Under the pieces are notes generated by a model. It saw only the letters and a program-made list of their open reading frames with translations, ran no database searches and was not told the DNA's origin. The position numbers and the translations under genes were made by a program. A DNA stretch of 64,000 nucleotides from Nocardioides rotundus (lineage in GTDB: Bacteria; Actinomycetota; Actinomycetes; Propionibacteriales; Nocardioidaceae): assembly GCF_019931675.1 (NCBI RefSeq), contig NZ_CP082922.1:2495001-2559000 (forward strand), in the 5' to 3' direction. Of this stretch, positions 1 to 7,393 are shown one piece after another (the stretch's first letter is position 1; each line of letters opens with the position of its first letter).

Positions 1-249
1 CTGGTCCCGACGACCCTCGCGCTGGCCCGCTCCTTCGTCGAGGGCCGCTCCCCCGTCGCCCTGGCGCTGGCCCGGCAGCTGGTCTACCGCAACAGCGCCG
101 CGCCGCATCCGCTGCAGGCCCACCTGGCCGACTCCCTGGCGATGTGGCACACCTCGGTCGGCGACGGCAAGGAGGGCGTCGCCGCCTTCCGGGAGAAGCG
201 GCCCCCGCAGTTCACCGGGCGGGCCTCGCAGACGCCGCGGATCGTCTGA
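1..249 (+). CDS. Enoyl-CoA hydratase/isomerase family protein, C-terminal part (5' truncated by window edge)
   Basis: The 82 visible residues are in frame from base 1 to a TGA at 247-249. They show the usual C-terminal pattern of crotonase-fold enoyl-CoA hydratases: a helical stretch with ALARQLVYRNS, then DSLAMWHTSVGDGKEGVAAF, then EKRPPQFTG. The EGVAAFxEKRxPxFxG tail is typical of this family. Such enzymes hydrate 2-enoyl-CoA in beta-oxidation. The active-site oxyanion-hole region lies upstream of the window, so substrate range cannot be judged. It reads toward padR but is separated from it by a large hairpin and a promoter. Confidence 0.85.
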   Translation: MVPTTLALARSFVEGRSPVALALARQLVYRNSAAPHPLQAHLADSLAMWHTSVGDGKEGVAAFREKRPPQFTGRASQTPRIV

Positions 250-270
250 CCCGCCCCGCCTGGCGGCCCC

Positions 271-318
271 GGACGTCATACGTTCCGGGGAAGCGGTTCC
301 CCGCCTCGTATGACGTCC
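271..318. terminator. Nested hairpin between the hydratase gene and padR, likely intrinsic terminator
   Basis: A perfect 12-bp outer inverted repeat (271-282 with 307-318, GGACGTCATACG) encloses a second perfect 7-bp stem (286-292 with 297-303, CGGGGAA/TTCCCCG). No U tract follows, which is common for terminators in high-GC actinobacteria. It sits 21 bp after the hydratase stop codon. Confidence 0.6.
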
Positions 319-329
319 CGGCGGGCTGC

Positions 330-358
330 TTGAGTCGCTGCGTCACCGTCGCTACAGT
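330..358 (+). promoter_or_regulatory. padR promoter
   Basis: A -35-like TTGAGT (330-335) and a -10-like TACAGT (353-358) are separated by 17 bp. Transcription would start near 364, inside the palindromic operator that follows. Confidence 0.6.
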
Positions 359-360
359 TC

Positions 361-388
361 CGATATATCGCGATATGCCAGCGATATC
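361..388 (+). promoter_or_regulatory. Probable PadR auto-operator
   Basis: Three CGATAT units begin at 361, 371 and 382, i.e. on the same face of the helix. They form overlapping perfect palindromes CGATATATCG (361-370) and ATATCGCGATAT (365-376). Such an AT-rich palindrome array is out of place in this sequence. It covers the expected start of padR transcription, so autorepression is the likely role (inference). Confidence 0.6.
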
Positions 389-415
389 TCACGAACTTTC
401 ACGAGGGAGACCAGC

Positions 416-1141
416 ATGGGACACCATGGACGACGGGGCCGGTACGACGGCCCCGGCAGCGAGCAGTGGCGCAACCACCCGCAGAACCCCTGGCAGGGCT
501 GGATGGGACCGGAGTGGGGCCAGGGCCCCCGGCACGGGCGCGGGCGCGGCCCGGGCGGTCCCCCGCCGTGGGTGGCCGGGCTGCTGGGCTGGGGCCAGCC
601 CGAGCCGACACCGGGGCCGCGGGTCCGCCGGGGCGACGTGCGCACCGCGATCCTCGACGTGGTGCGCAGCGCCGGGGAGGCCGGGGAGCCGATCAACGGC
701 TATCAGGTGATCCAGCAGATCGCCGAGCGGAGCGGCGGCGCGTGGCGCCCCAGCCCCGGCTCGGTCTACCCGACCGTGCAGCAGCTGCACGACGAGGGCC
801 TGGTCGAGAGCGACGACGACCACGGTCGCAAGACCATCCGGCTGACCGACGAGGGGCGTCGCTACGTCGAGGAGAACCGGGCCACCCTGGACGCGGTCTG
901 GTCGCCCTTCGAGCAGCAGCGCCGCCAGGAGCCGCGCGCCGGGGCCGACCTCCGTTCGGAGGTGGGGCAGGTGATGAGCGCGGTGTGGCAGATCGTCAGC
1001 CAGGGCTCCGAGGCCCAGCGCCGGGCGCTCGTGGAGGTGCTGGTGGACACCCGCCGCACGCTCTACGGGATCCTCGCCGACGGCGCGGACCAGCCCGGCC
1101 CGCAGGACCCCGAGCGGCGTTCCGAGGGTGAGGACTCGTGA
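416..1141 (+). CDS. PadR family transcriptional regulator
   Basis: 241 residues. Residues 1-70 are a Gly/Arg/Trp-rich, probably disordered leader. Residues 71-152 are a PadR winged helix: RRGDVRTAILDVV, NGYQVIQQIAERSGGAWRPS, PGSVYPTVQQLHDEGLV, then the wing with RKTIRLTDEGRR. A helical tail that would dimerise follows. The ATG has a GAGGGAGA ribosome site at 403-410. The stop codon overlaps the GTG of the DUF1707 gene, so the two are cotranscribed, and that membrane protein is a plausible target of its repression. The inducing signal cannot be read from the sequence. Confidence 0.88.
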   Translation: MGHHGRRGRYDGPGSEQWRNHPQNPWQGWMGPEWGQGPRHGRGRGPGGPPPWVAGLLGWGQPEPTPGPRVRRGDVRTAILDVVRSAGEAGEPINGYQVIQQIAERSGGAWRPSPGSVYPTVQQLHDEGLVESDDDHGRKTIRLTDEGRRYVEENRATLDAVWSPFEQQRRQEPRAGADLRSEVGQVMSAVWQIVSQGSEAQRRALVEVLVDTRRTLYGILADGADQPGPQDPERRSEGEDS

Positions 1142-1530
1142 GCGAGCTGCGGGTCGGCCACGCCGAGCGGGAGGCCGCCTCCCACCGGCTCGCCGACCAC
1201 TACGCCGAGGGTCGGTTGGACGAGGAGGAGTACGCCGAGCGGCTGGACGCCATCTGGTCGGCGCGCACCCGCGACGACCTCGCCGTGGTCTTCCACGACC
1301 TGCCGGCTCCGGTGCGTGCGCCCCGCCCGGTCGGGCCCGCGCGGCCGTCGTACCGTCCCCGGCCGGGTGAGCGCAGCTGGCTGGTCCCGGTCCTGGTGAT
1401 CGCCGGCGTGCTGGCGATCCTCGGCCTGGCGCTGGACGTCTTCCCGTGGTGGCTGCTGCTGGTCGCGGCGATCATCGTGGCGAAGAAGTCCAAGCACTCG
1501 AGCGGGTTCAGACCTTCAGCAGGTCGATGA
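1138..1530 (+). CDS. DUF1707 domain membrane protein
   Basis: 130 residues starting at a GTG that overlaps the padR stop (GTGA). Residues 1-55 match DUF1707: RVGHAEREAASHRLADHYAEGRLDEEEYAERLDAIW, a short helical module often found at the N-terminus of small actinobacterial membrane proteins. A Pro/Arg-rich linker follows, and then one or two hydrophobic helices (about 82-118, VPVLVIAGVLAILGLALDVF and WWLLLVAAIIV) before a basic tail. The function of the family is unknown. Coupling to PadR suggests a stress- or envelope-related role (inference). The 3' end overlaps the convergent mshC-like gene by 23 bp. Confidence 0.8.
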   Translation: MSELRVGHAEREAASHRLADHYAEGRLDEEEYAERLDAIWSARTRDDLAVVFHDLPAPVRAPRPVGPARPSYRPRPGERSWLVPVLVIAGVLAILGLALDVFPWWLLLVAAIIVAKKSKHSSGFRPSAGR

Positions 1531-2665
1531 GCAGCCGGGCGGCCGCGCCCCCGTCCTCCACGGCGCGGGCGTAGGCCGTCGGGACGTCCAGGTCGTCGAC
1601 CAGGGCCGCCAGCACGGCCTCGCGCCCCTCGTCGGAACGGCGCGCGGCCGCCGCGTGCAGCGCCTCCACGCGCTCGGCGGCCTCGGCGACCTGCGCGGCG
1701 TCGTACTCCCAGGGCGCGCGCCAGTCGCGGTGGAGCAGCAGCATGCGGACCACCGCGCCGGGGTGCTGGGCGAGCAGGTCGCGCACGAGCACCAGGTTGC
1801 CGGTGGACTTGGCCATCTTGGCGCCCTCGAAGCCGACCGTGCCGACGTGCAGCATCCGCCGGGCGAACGGCGCCGCGCCGGTCGCCGCCTCCACCATCGC
1901 GGCCTGGTAGGCGTGGTGCGGGAACGCCAGGTCGGCACCGCCCACCACCACGTCCAGGCTCGCCCCGAAGGCCCCGACCGCCATCGCCGCGCACTCCACG
2001 TGCCAGGCCGGCCGCCCCCAGCCCCACGGGCTGGGCCAGGCGGGATGGTTCTCCGGGGACGGCTTCCAGATCGGCACGTCGTACGCCGACTCACGAGCAT
2101 CCTCGGCCGCGTCGCCGAACTCACCCAGCGCCGCGAGCGCCTCCTCCTCCGTGAGCCCGGCGAGGTCGAGCCCCTCGGGAGCGCGGAAGAACACGGTGCC
2201 GTCCCGCTCATAGGCCGCGTCCTGCGCCAGCAGCGCGTCGGCGAGCTGCACCACCTGCCGGACGTGACCGCGGGCGTGCGGCGAGAGGTCCGGACGGGCC
2301 ACGGCGAGGTCGGTCATGTCCCGCTCGAAGAGGAACTCCTGGGTGACCGCGAGCTCGTCGTAGTGCCGCTGCCGCTTCCCCGCCGCCTCGGTCAGCACGT
2401 CGTCGATGTCGGTGACGTTGCGGCAGCTGACGGTGCGGACCTCGAGAGCCCGCCCCAGGCTGAGCAGGAGATCCGCCCAGACGAAGGTCGAGGCGTGCCC
2501 GAGGTGGGTGACGTCGTAGGGCGTGATGCCGCAGGTGTAGACGCGCAGCGTCCCGGTCAGCGGCAGCGACGACCCGGCCAGGGTCAGGTCGGCCGCACGC
2601 GGCCCCGTGGAAGGGCGAAGCGGGTAGCGGCCCGCGGTGCCGACGACTCCCGACGTACTCATCAT
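1508..2665 (-). CDS. mshC: MshC-like cysteine ligase (cysteinyl-tRNA synthetase family without anticodon-binding domain)
   Basis: 385 residues, the length of MshC rather than CysS (about 460). MshC joins cysteine to glucosaminyl-inositol in mycothiol synthesis. The catalytic core is visible: CGITPYDVTHLGHASTF (residues 45-61, HIGH-type motif and first zinc Cys), WHVECAAMA (second zinc Cys), FPHHAYQAA (zinc His; the fourth ligand of CysRS is absent, as in MshC) and GAKMAKSTGN (KMSKS-type loop). There is no anticodon domain. Several signature stretches are loose compared with typical MshC, for example VTDIDDVLTEAA, so a paralogue with another amine substrate is possible. Two ATGs in tandem (2665, 2662) follow a GGAG site. 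Confidence 0.68.
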   Translation of the reverse strand: MMSTSGVVGTAGRYPLRPSTGPRAADLTLAGSSLPLTGTLRVYTCGITPYDVTHLGHASTFVWADLLLSLGRALEVRTVSCRNVTDIDDVLTEAAGKRQRHYDELAVTQEFLFERDMTDLAVARPDLSPHARGHVRQVVQLADALLAQDAAYERDGTVFFRAPEGLDLAGLTEEEALAALGEFGDAAEDARESAYDVPIWKPSPENHPAWPSPWGWGRPAWHVECAAMAVGAFGASLDVVVGGADLAFPHHAYQAAMVEAATGAAPFARRMLHVGTVGFEGAKMAKSTGNLVLVRDLLAQHPGAVVRMLLLHRDWRAPWEYDAAQVAEAAERVEALHAAAARRSDEGREAVLAALVDDLDVPTAYARAVEDGGAAARLLIDLLKV

Positions 2666-2715
2666 GCTCCGATCATGCCGCACCGTCACTGACCGGAAGC
2701 GGTGGCCGTGCTGGT

Positions 2716-2731
2716 TAGGATTCCGGGCATG
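2716..2731 (+). promoter_or_regulatory. Leaderless promoter for the Sap/GAP-like gene
   Basis: A -10 hexamer TAGGAT (2716-2721) ends 7 nt before the ATG at 2729, so the transcript should begin at the start codon. Confidence 0.55.
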
Positions 2732-3412
2732 ACGGGCCTGGGGTCGCTGCTCATCACGGTGTTCACGCTGAGCCTGCTGGCCGCGGTCAGCCCGATGATC
2801 CTGCTCAACGCCTCCCGGCTGCTGGCCTCCGACGGCCCGCGGTCGGTCCGGTCCTTCACCGCCGGGGCCGTCACGGTGCTGGTGGTGATCGCCGCCGCGG
2901 GCGCGGGCGTGCTCGGCGCCGGGCTCGCGGTGTGGATCAACCGCGAGATCACCTCGCAGCTCGTGGACGGGCTGCTCGCGCTGCTCCTGCTGGTCTTCGG
3001 CATCCACATGGCCAGGCAGGTACGGCGCCCGCCGGCGTCGACGGCGAAGAACCCGCACCAGTCGGCCTACGGCTTCGGCGTCGTCACCATGGTCACGAAC
3101 TACACCAGCCTGCCGCTGGTGCTCTCGGCCGCGCAGCACATCGGGGCCGCGCAGCCGCCCTTCTGGCTGGCGGTGCCGCTCGTCCTGCTGGTCGTGGTCA
3201 TCACCGCGCTCCCCGCCTGGCTGCCCCTGGCGATGGACAAGGCGGCGCCCACGCTGCTGCACCGGATGCAGGCGTTCGGCCGCAAGCGCGAGCACGAGGC
3301 CGCCACACACCCGCGCCGCACGAAGGTGCACTGGTCCGCCTGGCTGCCCGTGGGCGCGTGCTTCCTCGGCGCCGCCGTACTCGCCCTGCACGCCGCGGGC
3401 GTCGCAGTCTGA
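2729..3412 (+). CDS. Sap/GAP-like multi-pass membrane protein
   Basis: 227 residues with about six hydrophobic helices arranged in two halves around a basic cytoplasmic loop (about residues 95-108, RQVRRPPASTAKNPHQSAYG). The N-terminal half carries SLLAAVSPMILLNASRLLAS, which resembles the first repeat of LysE/GAP-type and sulfolipid-addressing (Sap) membrane proteins. The second half is VVTMVTNYTSLPLVLSAAQ. Family assignment rests on this layout and is moderate. The start is the ATG directly behind a -10 box; an in-frame ATG at 2702 is less likely. It is convergent with the next gene, with a repeat hairpin between them. Confidence 0.6.
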   Translation: MTGLGSLLITVFTLSLLAAVSPMILLNASRLLASDGPRSVRSFTAGAVTVLVVIAAAGAGVLGAGLAVWINREITSQLVDGLLALLLLVFGIHMARQVRRPPASTAKNPHQSAYGFGVVTMVTNYTSLPLVLSAAQHIGAAQPPFWLAVPLVLLVVVITALPAWLPLAMDKAAPTLLHRMQAFGRKREHEAATHPRRTKVHWSAWLPVGACFLGAAVLALHAAGVAV

Positions 3413-3425
3413 GCCGAGTCGGCGC
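3413..3425. repeat. Copy of the GCGCCGACTCGGC hairpin repeat between convergent genes
   Basis: The 13-mer (read on the minus strand) fills most of the 22-bp gap between two convergent genes. Its GCCGA-N-TCGGC core can fold back. The same 13-mer recurs at 5555-5616 and 33801-33850, also beyond gene ends. A terminator role is plausible. Confidence 0.6.
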
Positions 3426-3434
3426 GCGCCCGCT

Positions 3435-4607
3435 CTACAGCTCCGACTGCACGCCTGCGAGCAGCTGGCGGGCCATCACGATCCGCTGCACCTGGTTGGT
3501 GCCCTCGTAGATCTGGGTGATCTTGGCGTCCCGCATCATCCGCTCGACCGGGTAGTCGGAGGTGTAGCCGTAGCCGCCGAGCACCTGGACCGCGTTGGTG
3601 GTGACCTCCATCGCGACGTCGGAGGCGAAGCACTTGGCCGAGGCGCCGAAGAACGTGAGATCGTCGTCGCCCCGCTCGGAGCGGCCCGCGGCGGCGTACG
3701 TGAGCTGACGCGCGGCCTCGACCTTCATGCCCATGTCGGCCAGGAGGAACTCCATGCCCTGGAAGGAGGAGATCGGCTTGCCGAACTGGCGCCGCTCCTT
3801 GGCATAGCCCAGTGCGTAGTCGAGCGCGCCCTGGGCGACGCCGACGGCCTGGGCGGCGATGGTGACGCGGGTGTGGTCCAGCGTCCGCATGGCGATCGAG
3901 AAGCCCTCCCCCTCCTCACCGATCATCCGGTCGGCGGGAATGCGCACGTTGTCCAGGTAGACCTCGCGCGTCGGGCTGCCCTTGATGCCGAGCTTCTTCT
4001 CCTTGGCTCCGAAGGAGACGCCCTCGTCGGACTTCTCCACGACGAACGCGGTGATCCCGCCGCGGGTGCCCTTCTCGGCGTCGGTGACCGCCATGACGGT
4101 GTAGTACTCCGAGACCTCCGCGTTGGTGATCCAGCGCTTGACCCCGTTGAGCACCCAGTCGTCCCCGTCGCGCACCGCGCGGGTCTTCATCCCACCGGCG
4201 TCGGAGCCGGCGTCGGGCTCGGAGAGGCAGTAGGAGAAGCCCCCCTCGCCCGCGGCCAGCTTGCTGAGGTACCTCTTCTTCAGCTCCTCCGAACCCGCGA
4301 GCATCACCGGCAGGGAGCCGAGCTTGTTCACCGCCGGGATCAGCGAGGAGGAGACGCAGGCGCGCGCGACCTCCTCGATCACCAGACAGGTCGCGAGGGC
4401 GTCGGCCCCGGCGCCGCCGTACTCCTCCGGCACGTGCGGTGCGTGGAAGTCCGCCGCGAGCAGGGCGTCGGCCGCCTCCTGCGGATAGCGCACCTCCTCG
4501 TCGACGGCAGCGGCGTACGGCGCCACCTTCGCGTCGCACACCGCGCGCACGGCCTCGCGGATCGCCTGGTGCTCCTCAGAGAGCTCGAACAGGGGAAAGT
4601 CGCTCAT
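3435..4607 (-). CDS. Acyl-CoA dehydrogenase
   Basis: 390 residues, normal length for a soluble FAD-dependent acyl-CoA dehydrogenase. The three domains are visible: an N-terminal helical domain, a middle beta domain with YCLSEPDAGSDAGGMKTRA and WITNAEVSEYYTVMAVTD (FAD and substrate loops), and a C-terminal helical domain with ERRQFGKPISSFQGMEFLLADM and YPVERMMRDAKITQIYEGTNQVQR. The Glu of YEGT is the expected catalytic base. The chain-length class is not readable. The ATG at 4607 follows TAGAAT at 4614-4619 with 6 nt between, so it is probably leaderless. A small dyad GCGAG-N5-CTCGC (4623-4637) sits just upstream of that -10. Confidence 0.9.
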   Translation of the reverse strand: MSDFPLFELSEEHQAIREAVRAVCDAKVAPYAAAVDEEVRYPQEAADALLAADFHAPHVPEEYGGAGADALATCLVIEEVARACVSSSLIPAVNKLGSLPVMLAGSEELKKRYLSKLAAGEGGFSYCLSEPDAGSDAGGMKTRAVRDGDDWVLNGVKRWITNAEVSEYYTVMAVTDAEKGTRGGITAFVVEKSDEGVSFGAKEKKLGIKGSPTREVYLDNVRIPADRMIGEEGEGFSIAMRTLDHTRVTIAAQAVGVAQGALDYALGYAKERRQFGKPISSFQGMEFLLADMGMKVEAARQLTYAAAGRSERGDDDLTFFGASAKCFASDVAMEVTTNAVQVLGGYGYTSDYPVERMMRDAKITQIYEGTNQVQRIVMARQLLAGVQSEL

Positions 4608-4619
4608 GGCGGGATTCTA
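4605..4619 (-). promoter_or_regulatory. Leaderless promoter for the acyl-CoA dehydrogenase at 4607
   Basis: Reading the minus strand, TAGAAT (4619-4614) is 6 nt upstream of the ATG. Confidence 0.55.
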
Positions 4620-4673
4620 CGCGCGAGTAACTCTCGCCCGCCCGGGTGTGCCAGGACCCCTGGGCGACAGGGC

Positions 4674-4689
4674 TACGGTGGGGGTCATG
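4674..4689 (+). promoter_or_regulatory. Leaderless promoter for the CoA-binding protein gene
   Basis: TACGGT (4674-4679) lies 7 nt before the ATG at 4687. Confidence 0.55.
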
Positions 4690-5112
4690 CGCAAGGGAGT
4701 CGTGAACTGGCAGGACCCAGCGAACGTCTCGCTCATGCTCGACGACTGCACCGTCTGGGCGGTCGTCGGACTGTCGGGCGATGAGAGCCGCACGGCGTTC
4801 GAGATCGCGAGCCTGCTGCAGGAGCGCGGCAAGAAGATCGTGCCCATCCACCCCGAGGCTCCCGTCGTGCTCGGCGAGCAGGGCTATCCCACGCTGGCCG
4901 AGGTGCCCTTCCCCGTCGACGTCGTCGACGTGTTCCGTCGCTCCGACGAGGCCGGCCAGTTCGCCGACCAGGCGCGCGAGATCGGCGCACGCGGCGTGTG
5001 GTTCCAGCTCGGCGTCATCGACGAGGACGCCTTCGAGCGCACCACCGAGGCGGGCGTCCCGATGGTCATGGACACCTGCCCGGCGATCGAGTGGCACCGC
5101 CGTACCGCGTGA
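4687..5112 (+). CDS. CoA-binding domain protein (YccU-like)
   Basis: 141 residues forming a single Rossmann-type CoA-binding domain: TVWAVVGLSGDESRTAFEIASLLQ, GKKIVPIHPEAPVVLGEQGYPTLAEVP, PVDVVDVFRRSDEA and GVWFQLGVIDEDAFERTTEAGVPMVMDTCPAIEW. Small stand-alone proteins of this kind are widespread and resemble the N-terminal domain of succinyl-CoA synthetase; their role is unsettled. Its stop overlaps the GTG of arfB, so the two genes form a coupled pair. Confidence 0.85.
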   Translation: MRKGVVNWQDPANVSLMLDDCTVWAVVGLSGDESRTAFEIASLLQERGKKIVPIHPEAPVVLGEQGYPTLAEVPFPVDVVDVFRRSDEAGQFADQAREIGARGVWFQLGVIDEDAFERTTEAGVPMVMDTCPAIEWHRRTA

Positions 5113-5549
5113 AGGACCTCCACGTCCCCACCAGCCCCGGGCTCCCGGGCGGGCTCGTGATCCCCGCCGCAGAGCTGGTGGAGACCTTCAGCCGCTCCTC
5201 GGGTCCGGGCGGACAGTCGGTCAACACCACCGACTCACGGGTGCAGCTGGAGTACGACGTCCGCGCATCCACCGCCCTCACCGACGCGCAGCGCCGACGG
5301 GCTCTGGTGCGGCTCGACGCACGGCTGGTCGACGGGCGCCTGGTGATCACCGCGGCCGAGCACCGCTCGCAGCACCGTAACCGGACAGCGGCGCACGAGC
5401 GGTTAGCCGCCGTGCTGCGTGAAGCACTCGCTCCTCCTCCCCCTCCGCGCCGGGCGACCCGGCCCACGCGTGGGTCCCAGCTGCGGCGACTCGAGGCCAA
5501 GAAGCGCCGCGGCGACACGAAGTCGCTCCGCGGCCGAGTGCGCGACTGA
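5109..5549 (+). CDS. arfB: Alternative ribosome-rescue factor ArfB (peptidyl-tRNA hydrolase domain)
   Basis: 146 residues, a class I release-factor catalytic domain lacking codon-recognition domains. SRSSGPGGQSVNTTDSRVQL carries the GGQ loop at residues 34-36, which enters the peptidyl-transferase centre. The C-terminal tail is strongly basic (RRLEAKKRRGDTKSLRGRVRD), as in ArfB/YaeJ, where it probes the empty mRNA channel of stalled ribosomes. The GTG start overlaps the preceding stop (GTGA). A Pro-rich linker (PPPPPRR) joins the two parts. The function follows from the family; nothing looks damaged. Confidence 0.9.
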   Translation: MKDLHVPTSPGLPGGLVIPAAELVETFSRSSGPGGQSVNTTDSRVQLEYDVRASTALTDAQRRRALVRLDARLVDGRLVITAAEHRSQHRNRTAAHERLAAVLREALAPPPPPRRATRPTRGSQLRRLEAKKRRGDTKSLRGRVRD

Positions 5550-5554
5550 CAACA

Positions 5555-5616
5555 AGCGCCGACTCGGGGTGAACTAGCGCCGACTCGGCGTGAACTAGCG
5601 CCGACTCGGCGTGAAT
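5555..5616. repeat. Three tandem 20-21-bp units of the GCGCCGACTCGGC repeat
   Basis: Units begin at 5555, 5576 and 5597; the first two are 21 bp and the third is 20 bp. Each has the core GCGCCGACTCGG followed by GTGAA. Each unit contains the short hairpin GCCGA-C-TCGGC. The array separates the convergent genes arfB and purE and resembles the arrays at 3413 and 33801. Confidence 0.75.
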
Positions 5617-5621
5617 CGGGG

Positions 5622-6149
5622 TCAGAAGCCGGCGCGGGGCTTCGTGCCGGAGGTGGCGTTGCGGACGATCTCGCCCTTCGCGTGGGCGCTCTCGGCCAGG
5701 CCGGCCTGGAAGTCGACCAGCCTCTGCCGCAGCTCGTGGTCGGAGGTGGCGAGGATGCGGGCGGCCAGGATGCCGGCGTTGCGGGCGTTCCCGATCGCCA
5801 CGGTCGCCACCGGGATGCCGGCGGGCATCTGGACGATGGAGAGGAGCGAGTCCATGCCGTCGAGGTACTTCAGCGGCACGGGGACGCCGATCACGGGCAG
5901 CGGGGTCACCGAGGCGAGCATGCCGGGTAGGTGCGCGGCGCCGCCGGCGCCCGCGATGATCACCTTCAGGCCGCGCTCGTGTGCCTGCTGACCCCACTGG
6001 ATCATCTCGGTCGGCATCCGGTGCGCCGAGACGACGTCGGCCTCCCAGGACACTCCCATCTCGTCGAGCAGCTCCCCGGCGGCCTGCATCACCGGCCAGT
6101 CGGAGTCCGACCCCATCACGATGCCCACGTGGGCGGCGGTCTCGTTCAT
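5622..6149 (-). CDS. purE: 5-(carboxyamino)imidazole ribonucleotide mutase
   Basis: 175 residues. PurE converts N5-CAIR to CAIR in purine synthesis. The active-site signatures are present: [13 protein letters not shown] near the N-terminus (phosphate/ribose site), [11 protein letters not shown] (catalytic His), [17 protein letters not shown] and [39 protein letters not shown]. The length is normal. The ATG overlaps the purK stop by 4 nt, so both proteins are made from one message. The C-terminal tail ([17 protein letters not shown]) is a lineage-specific extension. Confidence 0.97.
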   Translation of the reverse strand: MNETAAHVGIVMGSDSDWPVMQAAGELLDEMGVSWEADVVSAHRMPTEMIQWGQQAHERGLKVIIAGAGGAAHLPGMLASVTPLPVIGVPVPLKYLDGMDSLLSIVQMPAGIPVATVAIGNARNAGILAARILATSDHELRQRLVDFQAGLAESAHAKGEIVRNATSGTKPRAGF

Positions 6150-7303
6150 TCGCTCTCGTTCCCCAGATCTCCCCGGAACCAGGCCGCGGCGTGCCGGGCA
6201 CGCTCCAGGCAGTCCTCAAGGTCGTCGCCGTACGCGTTGACATGCCCGACCTTGCGGCCCGGACGCAGCTCCTTGCCGTACAGGTGCACCTTGAGCCGTG
6301 GGTCGCGCGCCTGTGCGTGCGGGTAGCCGTCCCACAGCCGACCGGCGTCGGTGTCCCCGCCCAGGATGTTGACCATCACGGTCCACCGCTCGCGGGCCGT
6401 CGGGTCGCCGAGCGGCAGGTCCATCACCGCCCGCAGGTGGTTCTCGAACTGCGAGGTCACGGCGCCGTCCTGGCTCCAGTGACCGGTGTTGTGAGGACGC
6501 ATCGCCAGCTCGTTGACCAGCACCCGCCCGTCGGTCGTCTCGAACAGCTCGACCGCGAGGATCCCGGTGACGCCGAGCTCCCCGGCGAGGGTCAGCGCGA
6601 TCCGCTGGGCCTGCGCGGCCAGCTCGGAGTCCAGGTCCGGCGCCGGGGCGATCACCTCGCGGCAGATGCCGTCCTCCTGGATCGACTCCACGACGGGGTA
6701 GGCCGCCGCCTGGCCGCTCGGCGAGCGCGCGACCAGAGCCGACAGCTCGCGACGGAAGTCCACGGCCTCCTCGGCCAGGATCCGCACGCCCGCGGCCGCG
6801 GCGGACTCGAAGGCGGGGGCGCACTCCTCGACGGAGCCGACGAACCAGACGCCCTTGCCGTCGTACCCGCCGCGCGTCGTCTTGAGCACGCACGGCAGGC
6901 CGAACGCCTTGACCTCGGCCGCGTCGGCGACGATCGCGTTGCGGGGAGCGGGGATGTCCAGCCGGTCGAGCGCCTCGCGCATGACGCCCTTGTCCTGCGC
7001 GTGCACGAGCGCCTCGGGGCCAGGGTGCACGGCCAGGCCTCCATCGCGCAGGGCGTGCAGGTGCTCGGTGGGCACGTGCTCGTGGTCGAAGGTGACCGCG
7101 GCACAGCCGTCGGTGACCCGCTGCAGGGTCTCGAGGTCGCGGTAGTCGCCGACCTGCTGGTCGGGGATCACCTGCGCGGCGGAGACGCCGGGGGCCTCGG
7201 CGAGCAGCCGAAGGGGAAGAGCGAGGGCGTTGGCGGGCTCGGCCATCATCCGGGCCAACTGGCCGCCGCCGATCACGGCGAGGGTGGGGGCGAGCTCGGA
7301 CAC
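6146..7303 (-). CDS. purK: 5-(carboxyamino)imidazole ribonucleotide synthase
   Basis: 385 residues, an ATP-grasp ligase that makes N5-CAIR from AIR, bicarbonate and ATP and hands it to PurE encoded just downstream. Visible landmarks: the N-terminal [27 protein letters not shown], the ATP-grasp lysine strand [19 protein letters not shown], and the metal-site region [33 protein letters not shown]. The start is a GTG at 7303 directly behind TAGGGT (7310-7315, 6-nt spacer), so translation is probably leaderless. The gene begins after the terminator hairpin of the upstream cyclase gene. Confidence 0.97.
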   Translation of the reverse strand: MSELAPTLAVIGGGQLARMMAEPANALALPLRLLAEAPGVSAAQVIPDQQVGDYRDLETLQRVTDGCAAVTFDHEHVPTEHLHALRDGGLAVHPGPEALVHAQDKGVMREALDRLDIPAPRNAIVADAAEVKAFGLPCVLKTTRGGYDGKGVWFVGSVEECAPAFESAAAAGVRILAEEAVDFRRELSALVARSPSGQAAAYPVVESIQEDGICREVIAPAPDLDSELAAQAQRIALTLAGELGVTGILAVELFETTDGRVLVNELAMRPHNTGHWSQDGAVTSQFENHLRAVMDLPLGDPTARERWTVMVNILGGDTDAGRLWDGYPHAQARDPRLKVHLYGKELRPGRKVGHVNAYGDDLEDCLERARHAAAWFRGDLGNESE

Positions 7304-7315
7304 GGCGTCACCCTA
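7301..7315 (-). promoter_or_regulatory. Leaderless promoter of purK-purE
   Basis: On the minus strand TAGGGT (7315-7310) is followed by 6 nt and the GTG start of purK. Confidence 0.6.
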
Positions 7316-7343
7316 CTGTGCGGCCCGCTGCGGAGACCCGCGA

Positions 7344-7392
7344 GGTCGAGTGCGCGCCCCTCCGTGGAGTGCGGCGCTCCGCGCACTCGACC
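7344..7392. terminator. Hairpin terminator after the cyclase gene
   Basis: A perfect 13-bp inverted repeat (7344-7356 with 7380-7392, GGTCGAGTGCGCG) encloses a smaller CTCC-GT-GGAG hairpin. It starts 2 bp beyond the cyclase stop codon and ends upstream of the purK promoter. Confidence 0.75.
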
Positions 7393-7393
7393 C

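Noticed and set aside
1508..2665. Cysteinyl-tRNA synthetase
   Set aside because: The protein is about 80 residues too short, lacks an anticodon-binding domain and lacks the fourth zinc ligand of CysRS.
5555..5616. A short CRISPR array
   Set aside because: The units are directly adjacent, with no spacers of unique sequence, and no cas genes are present.
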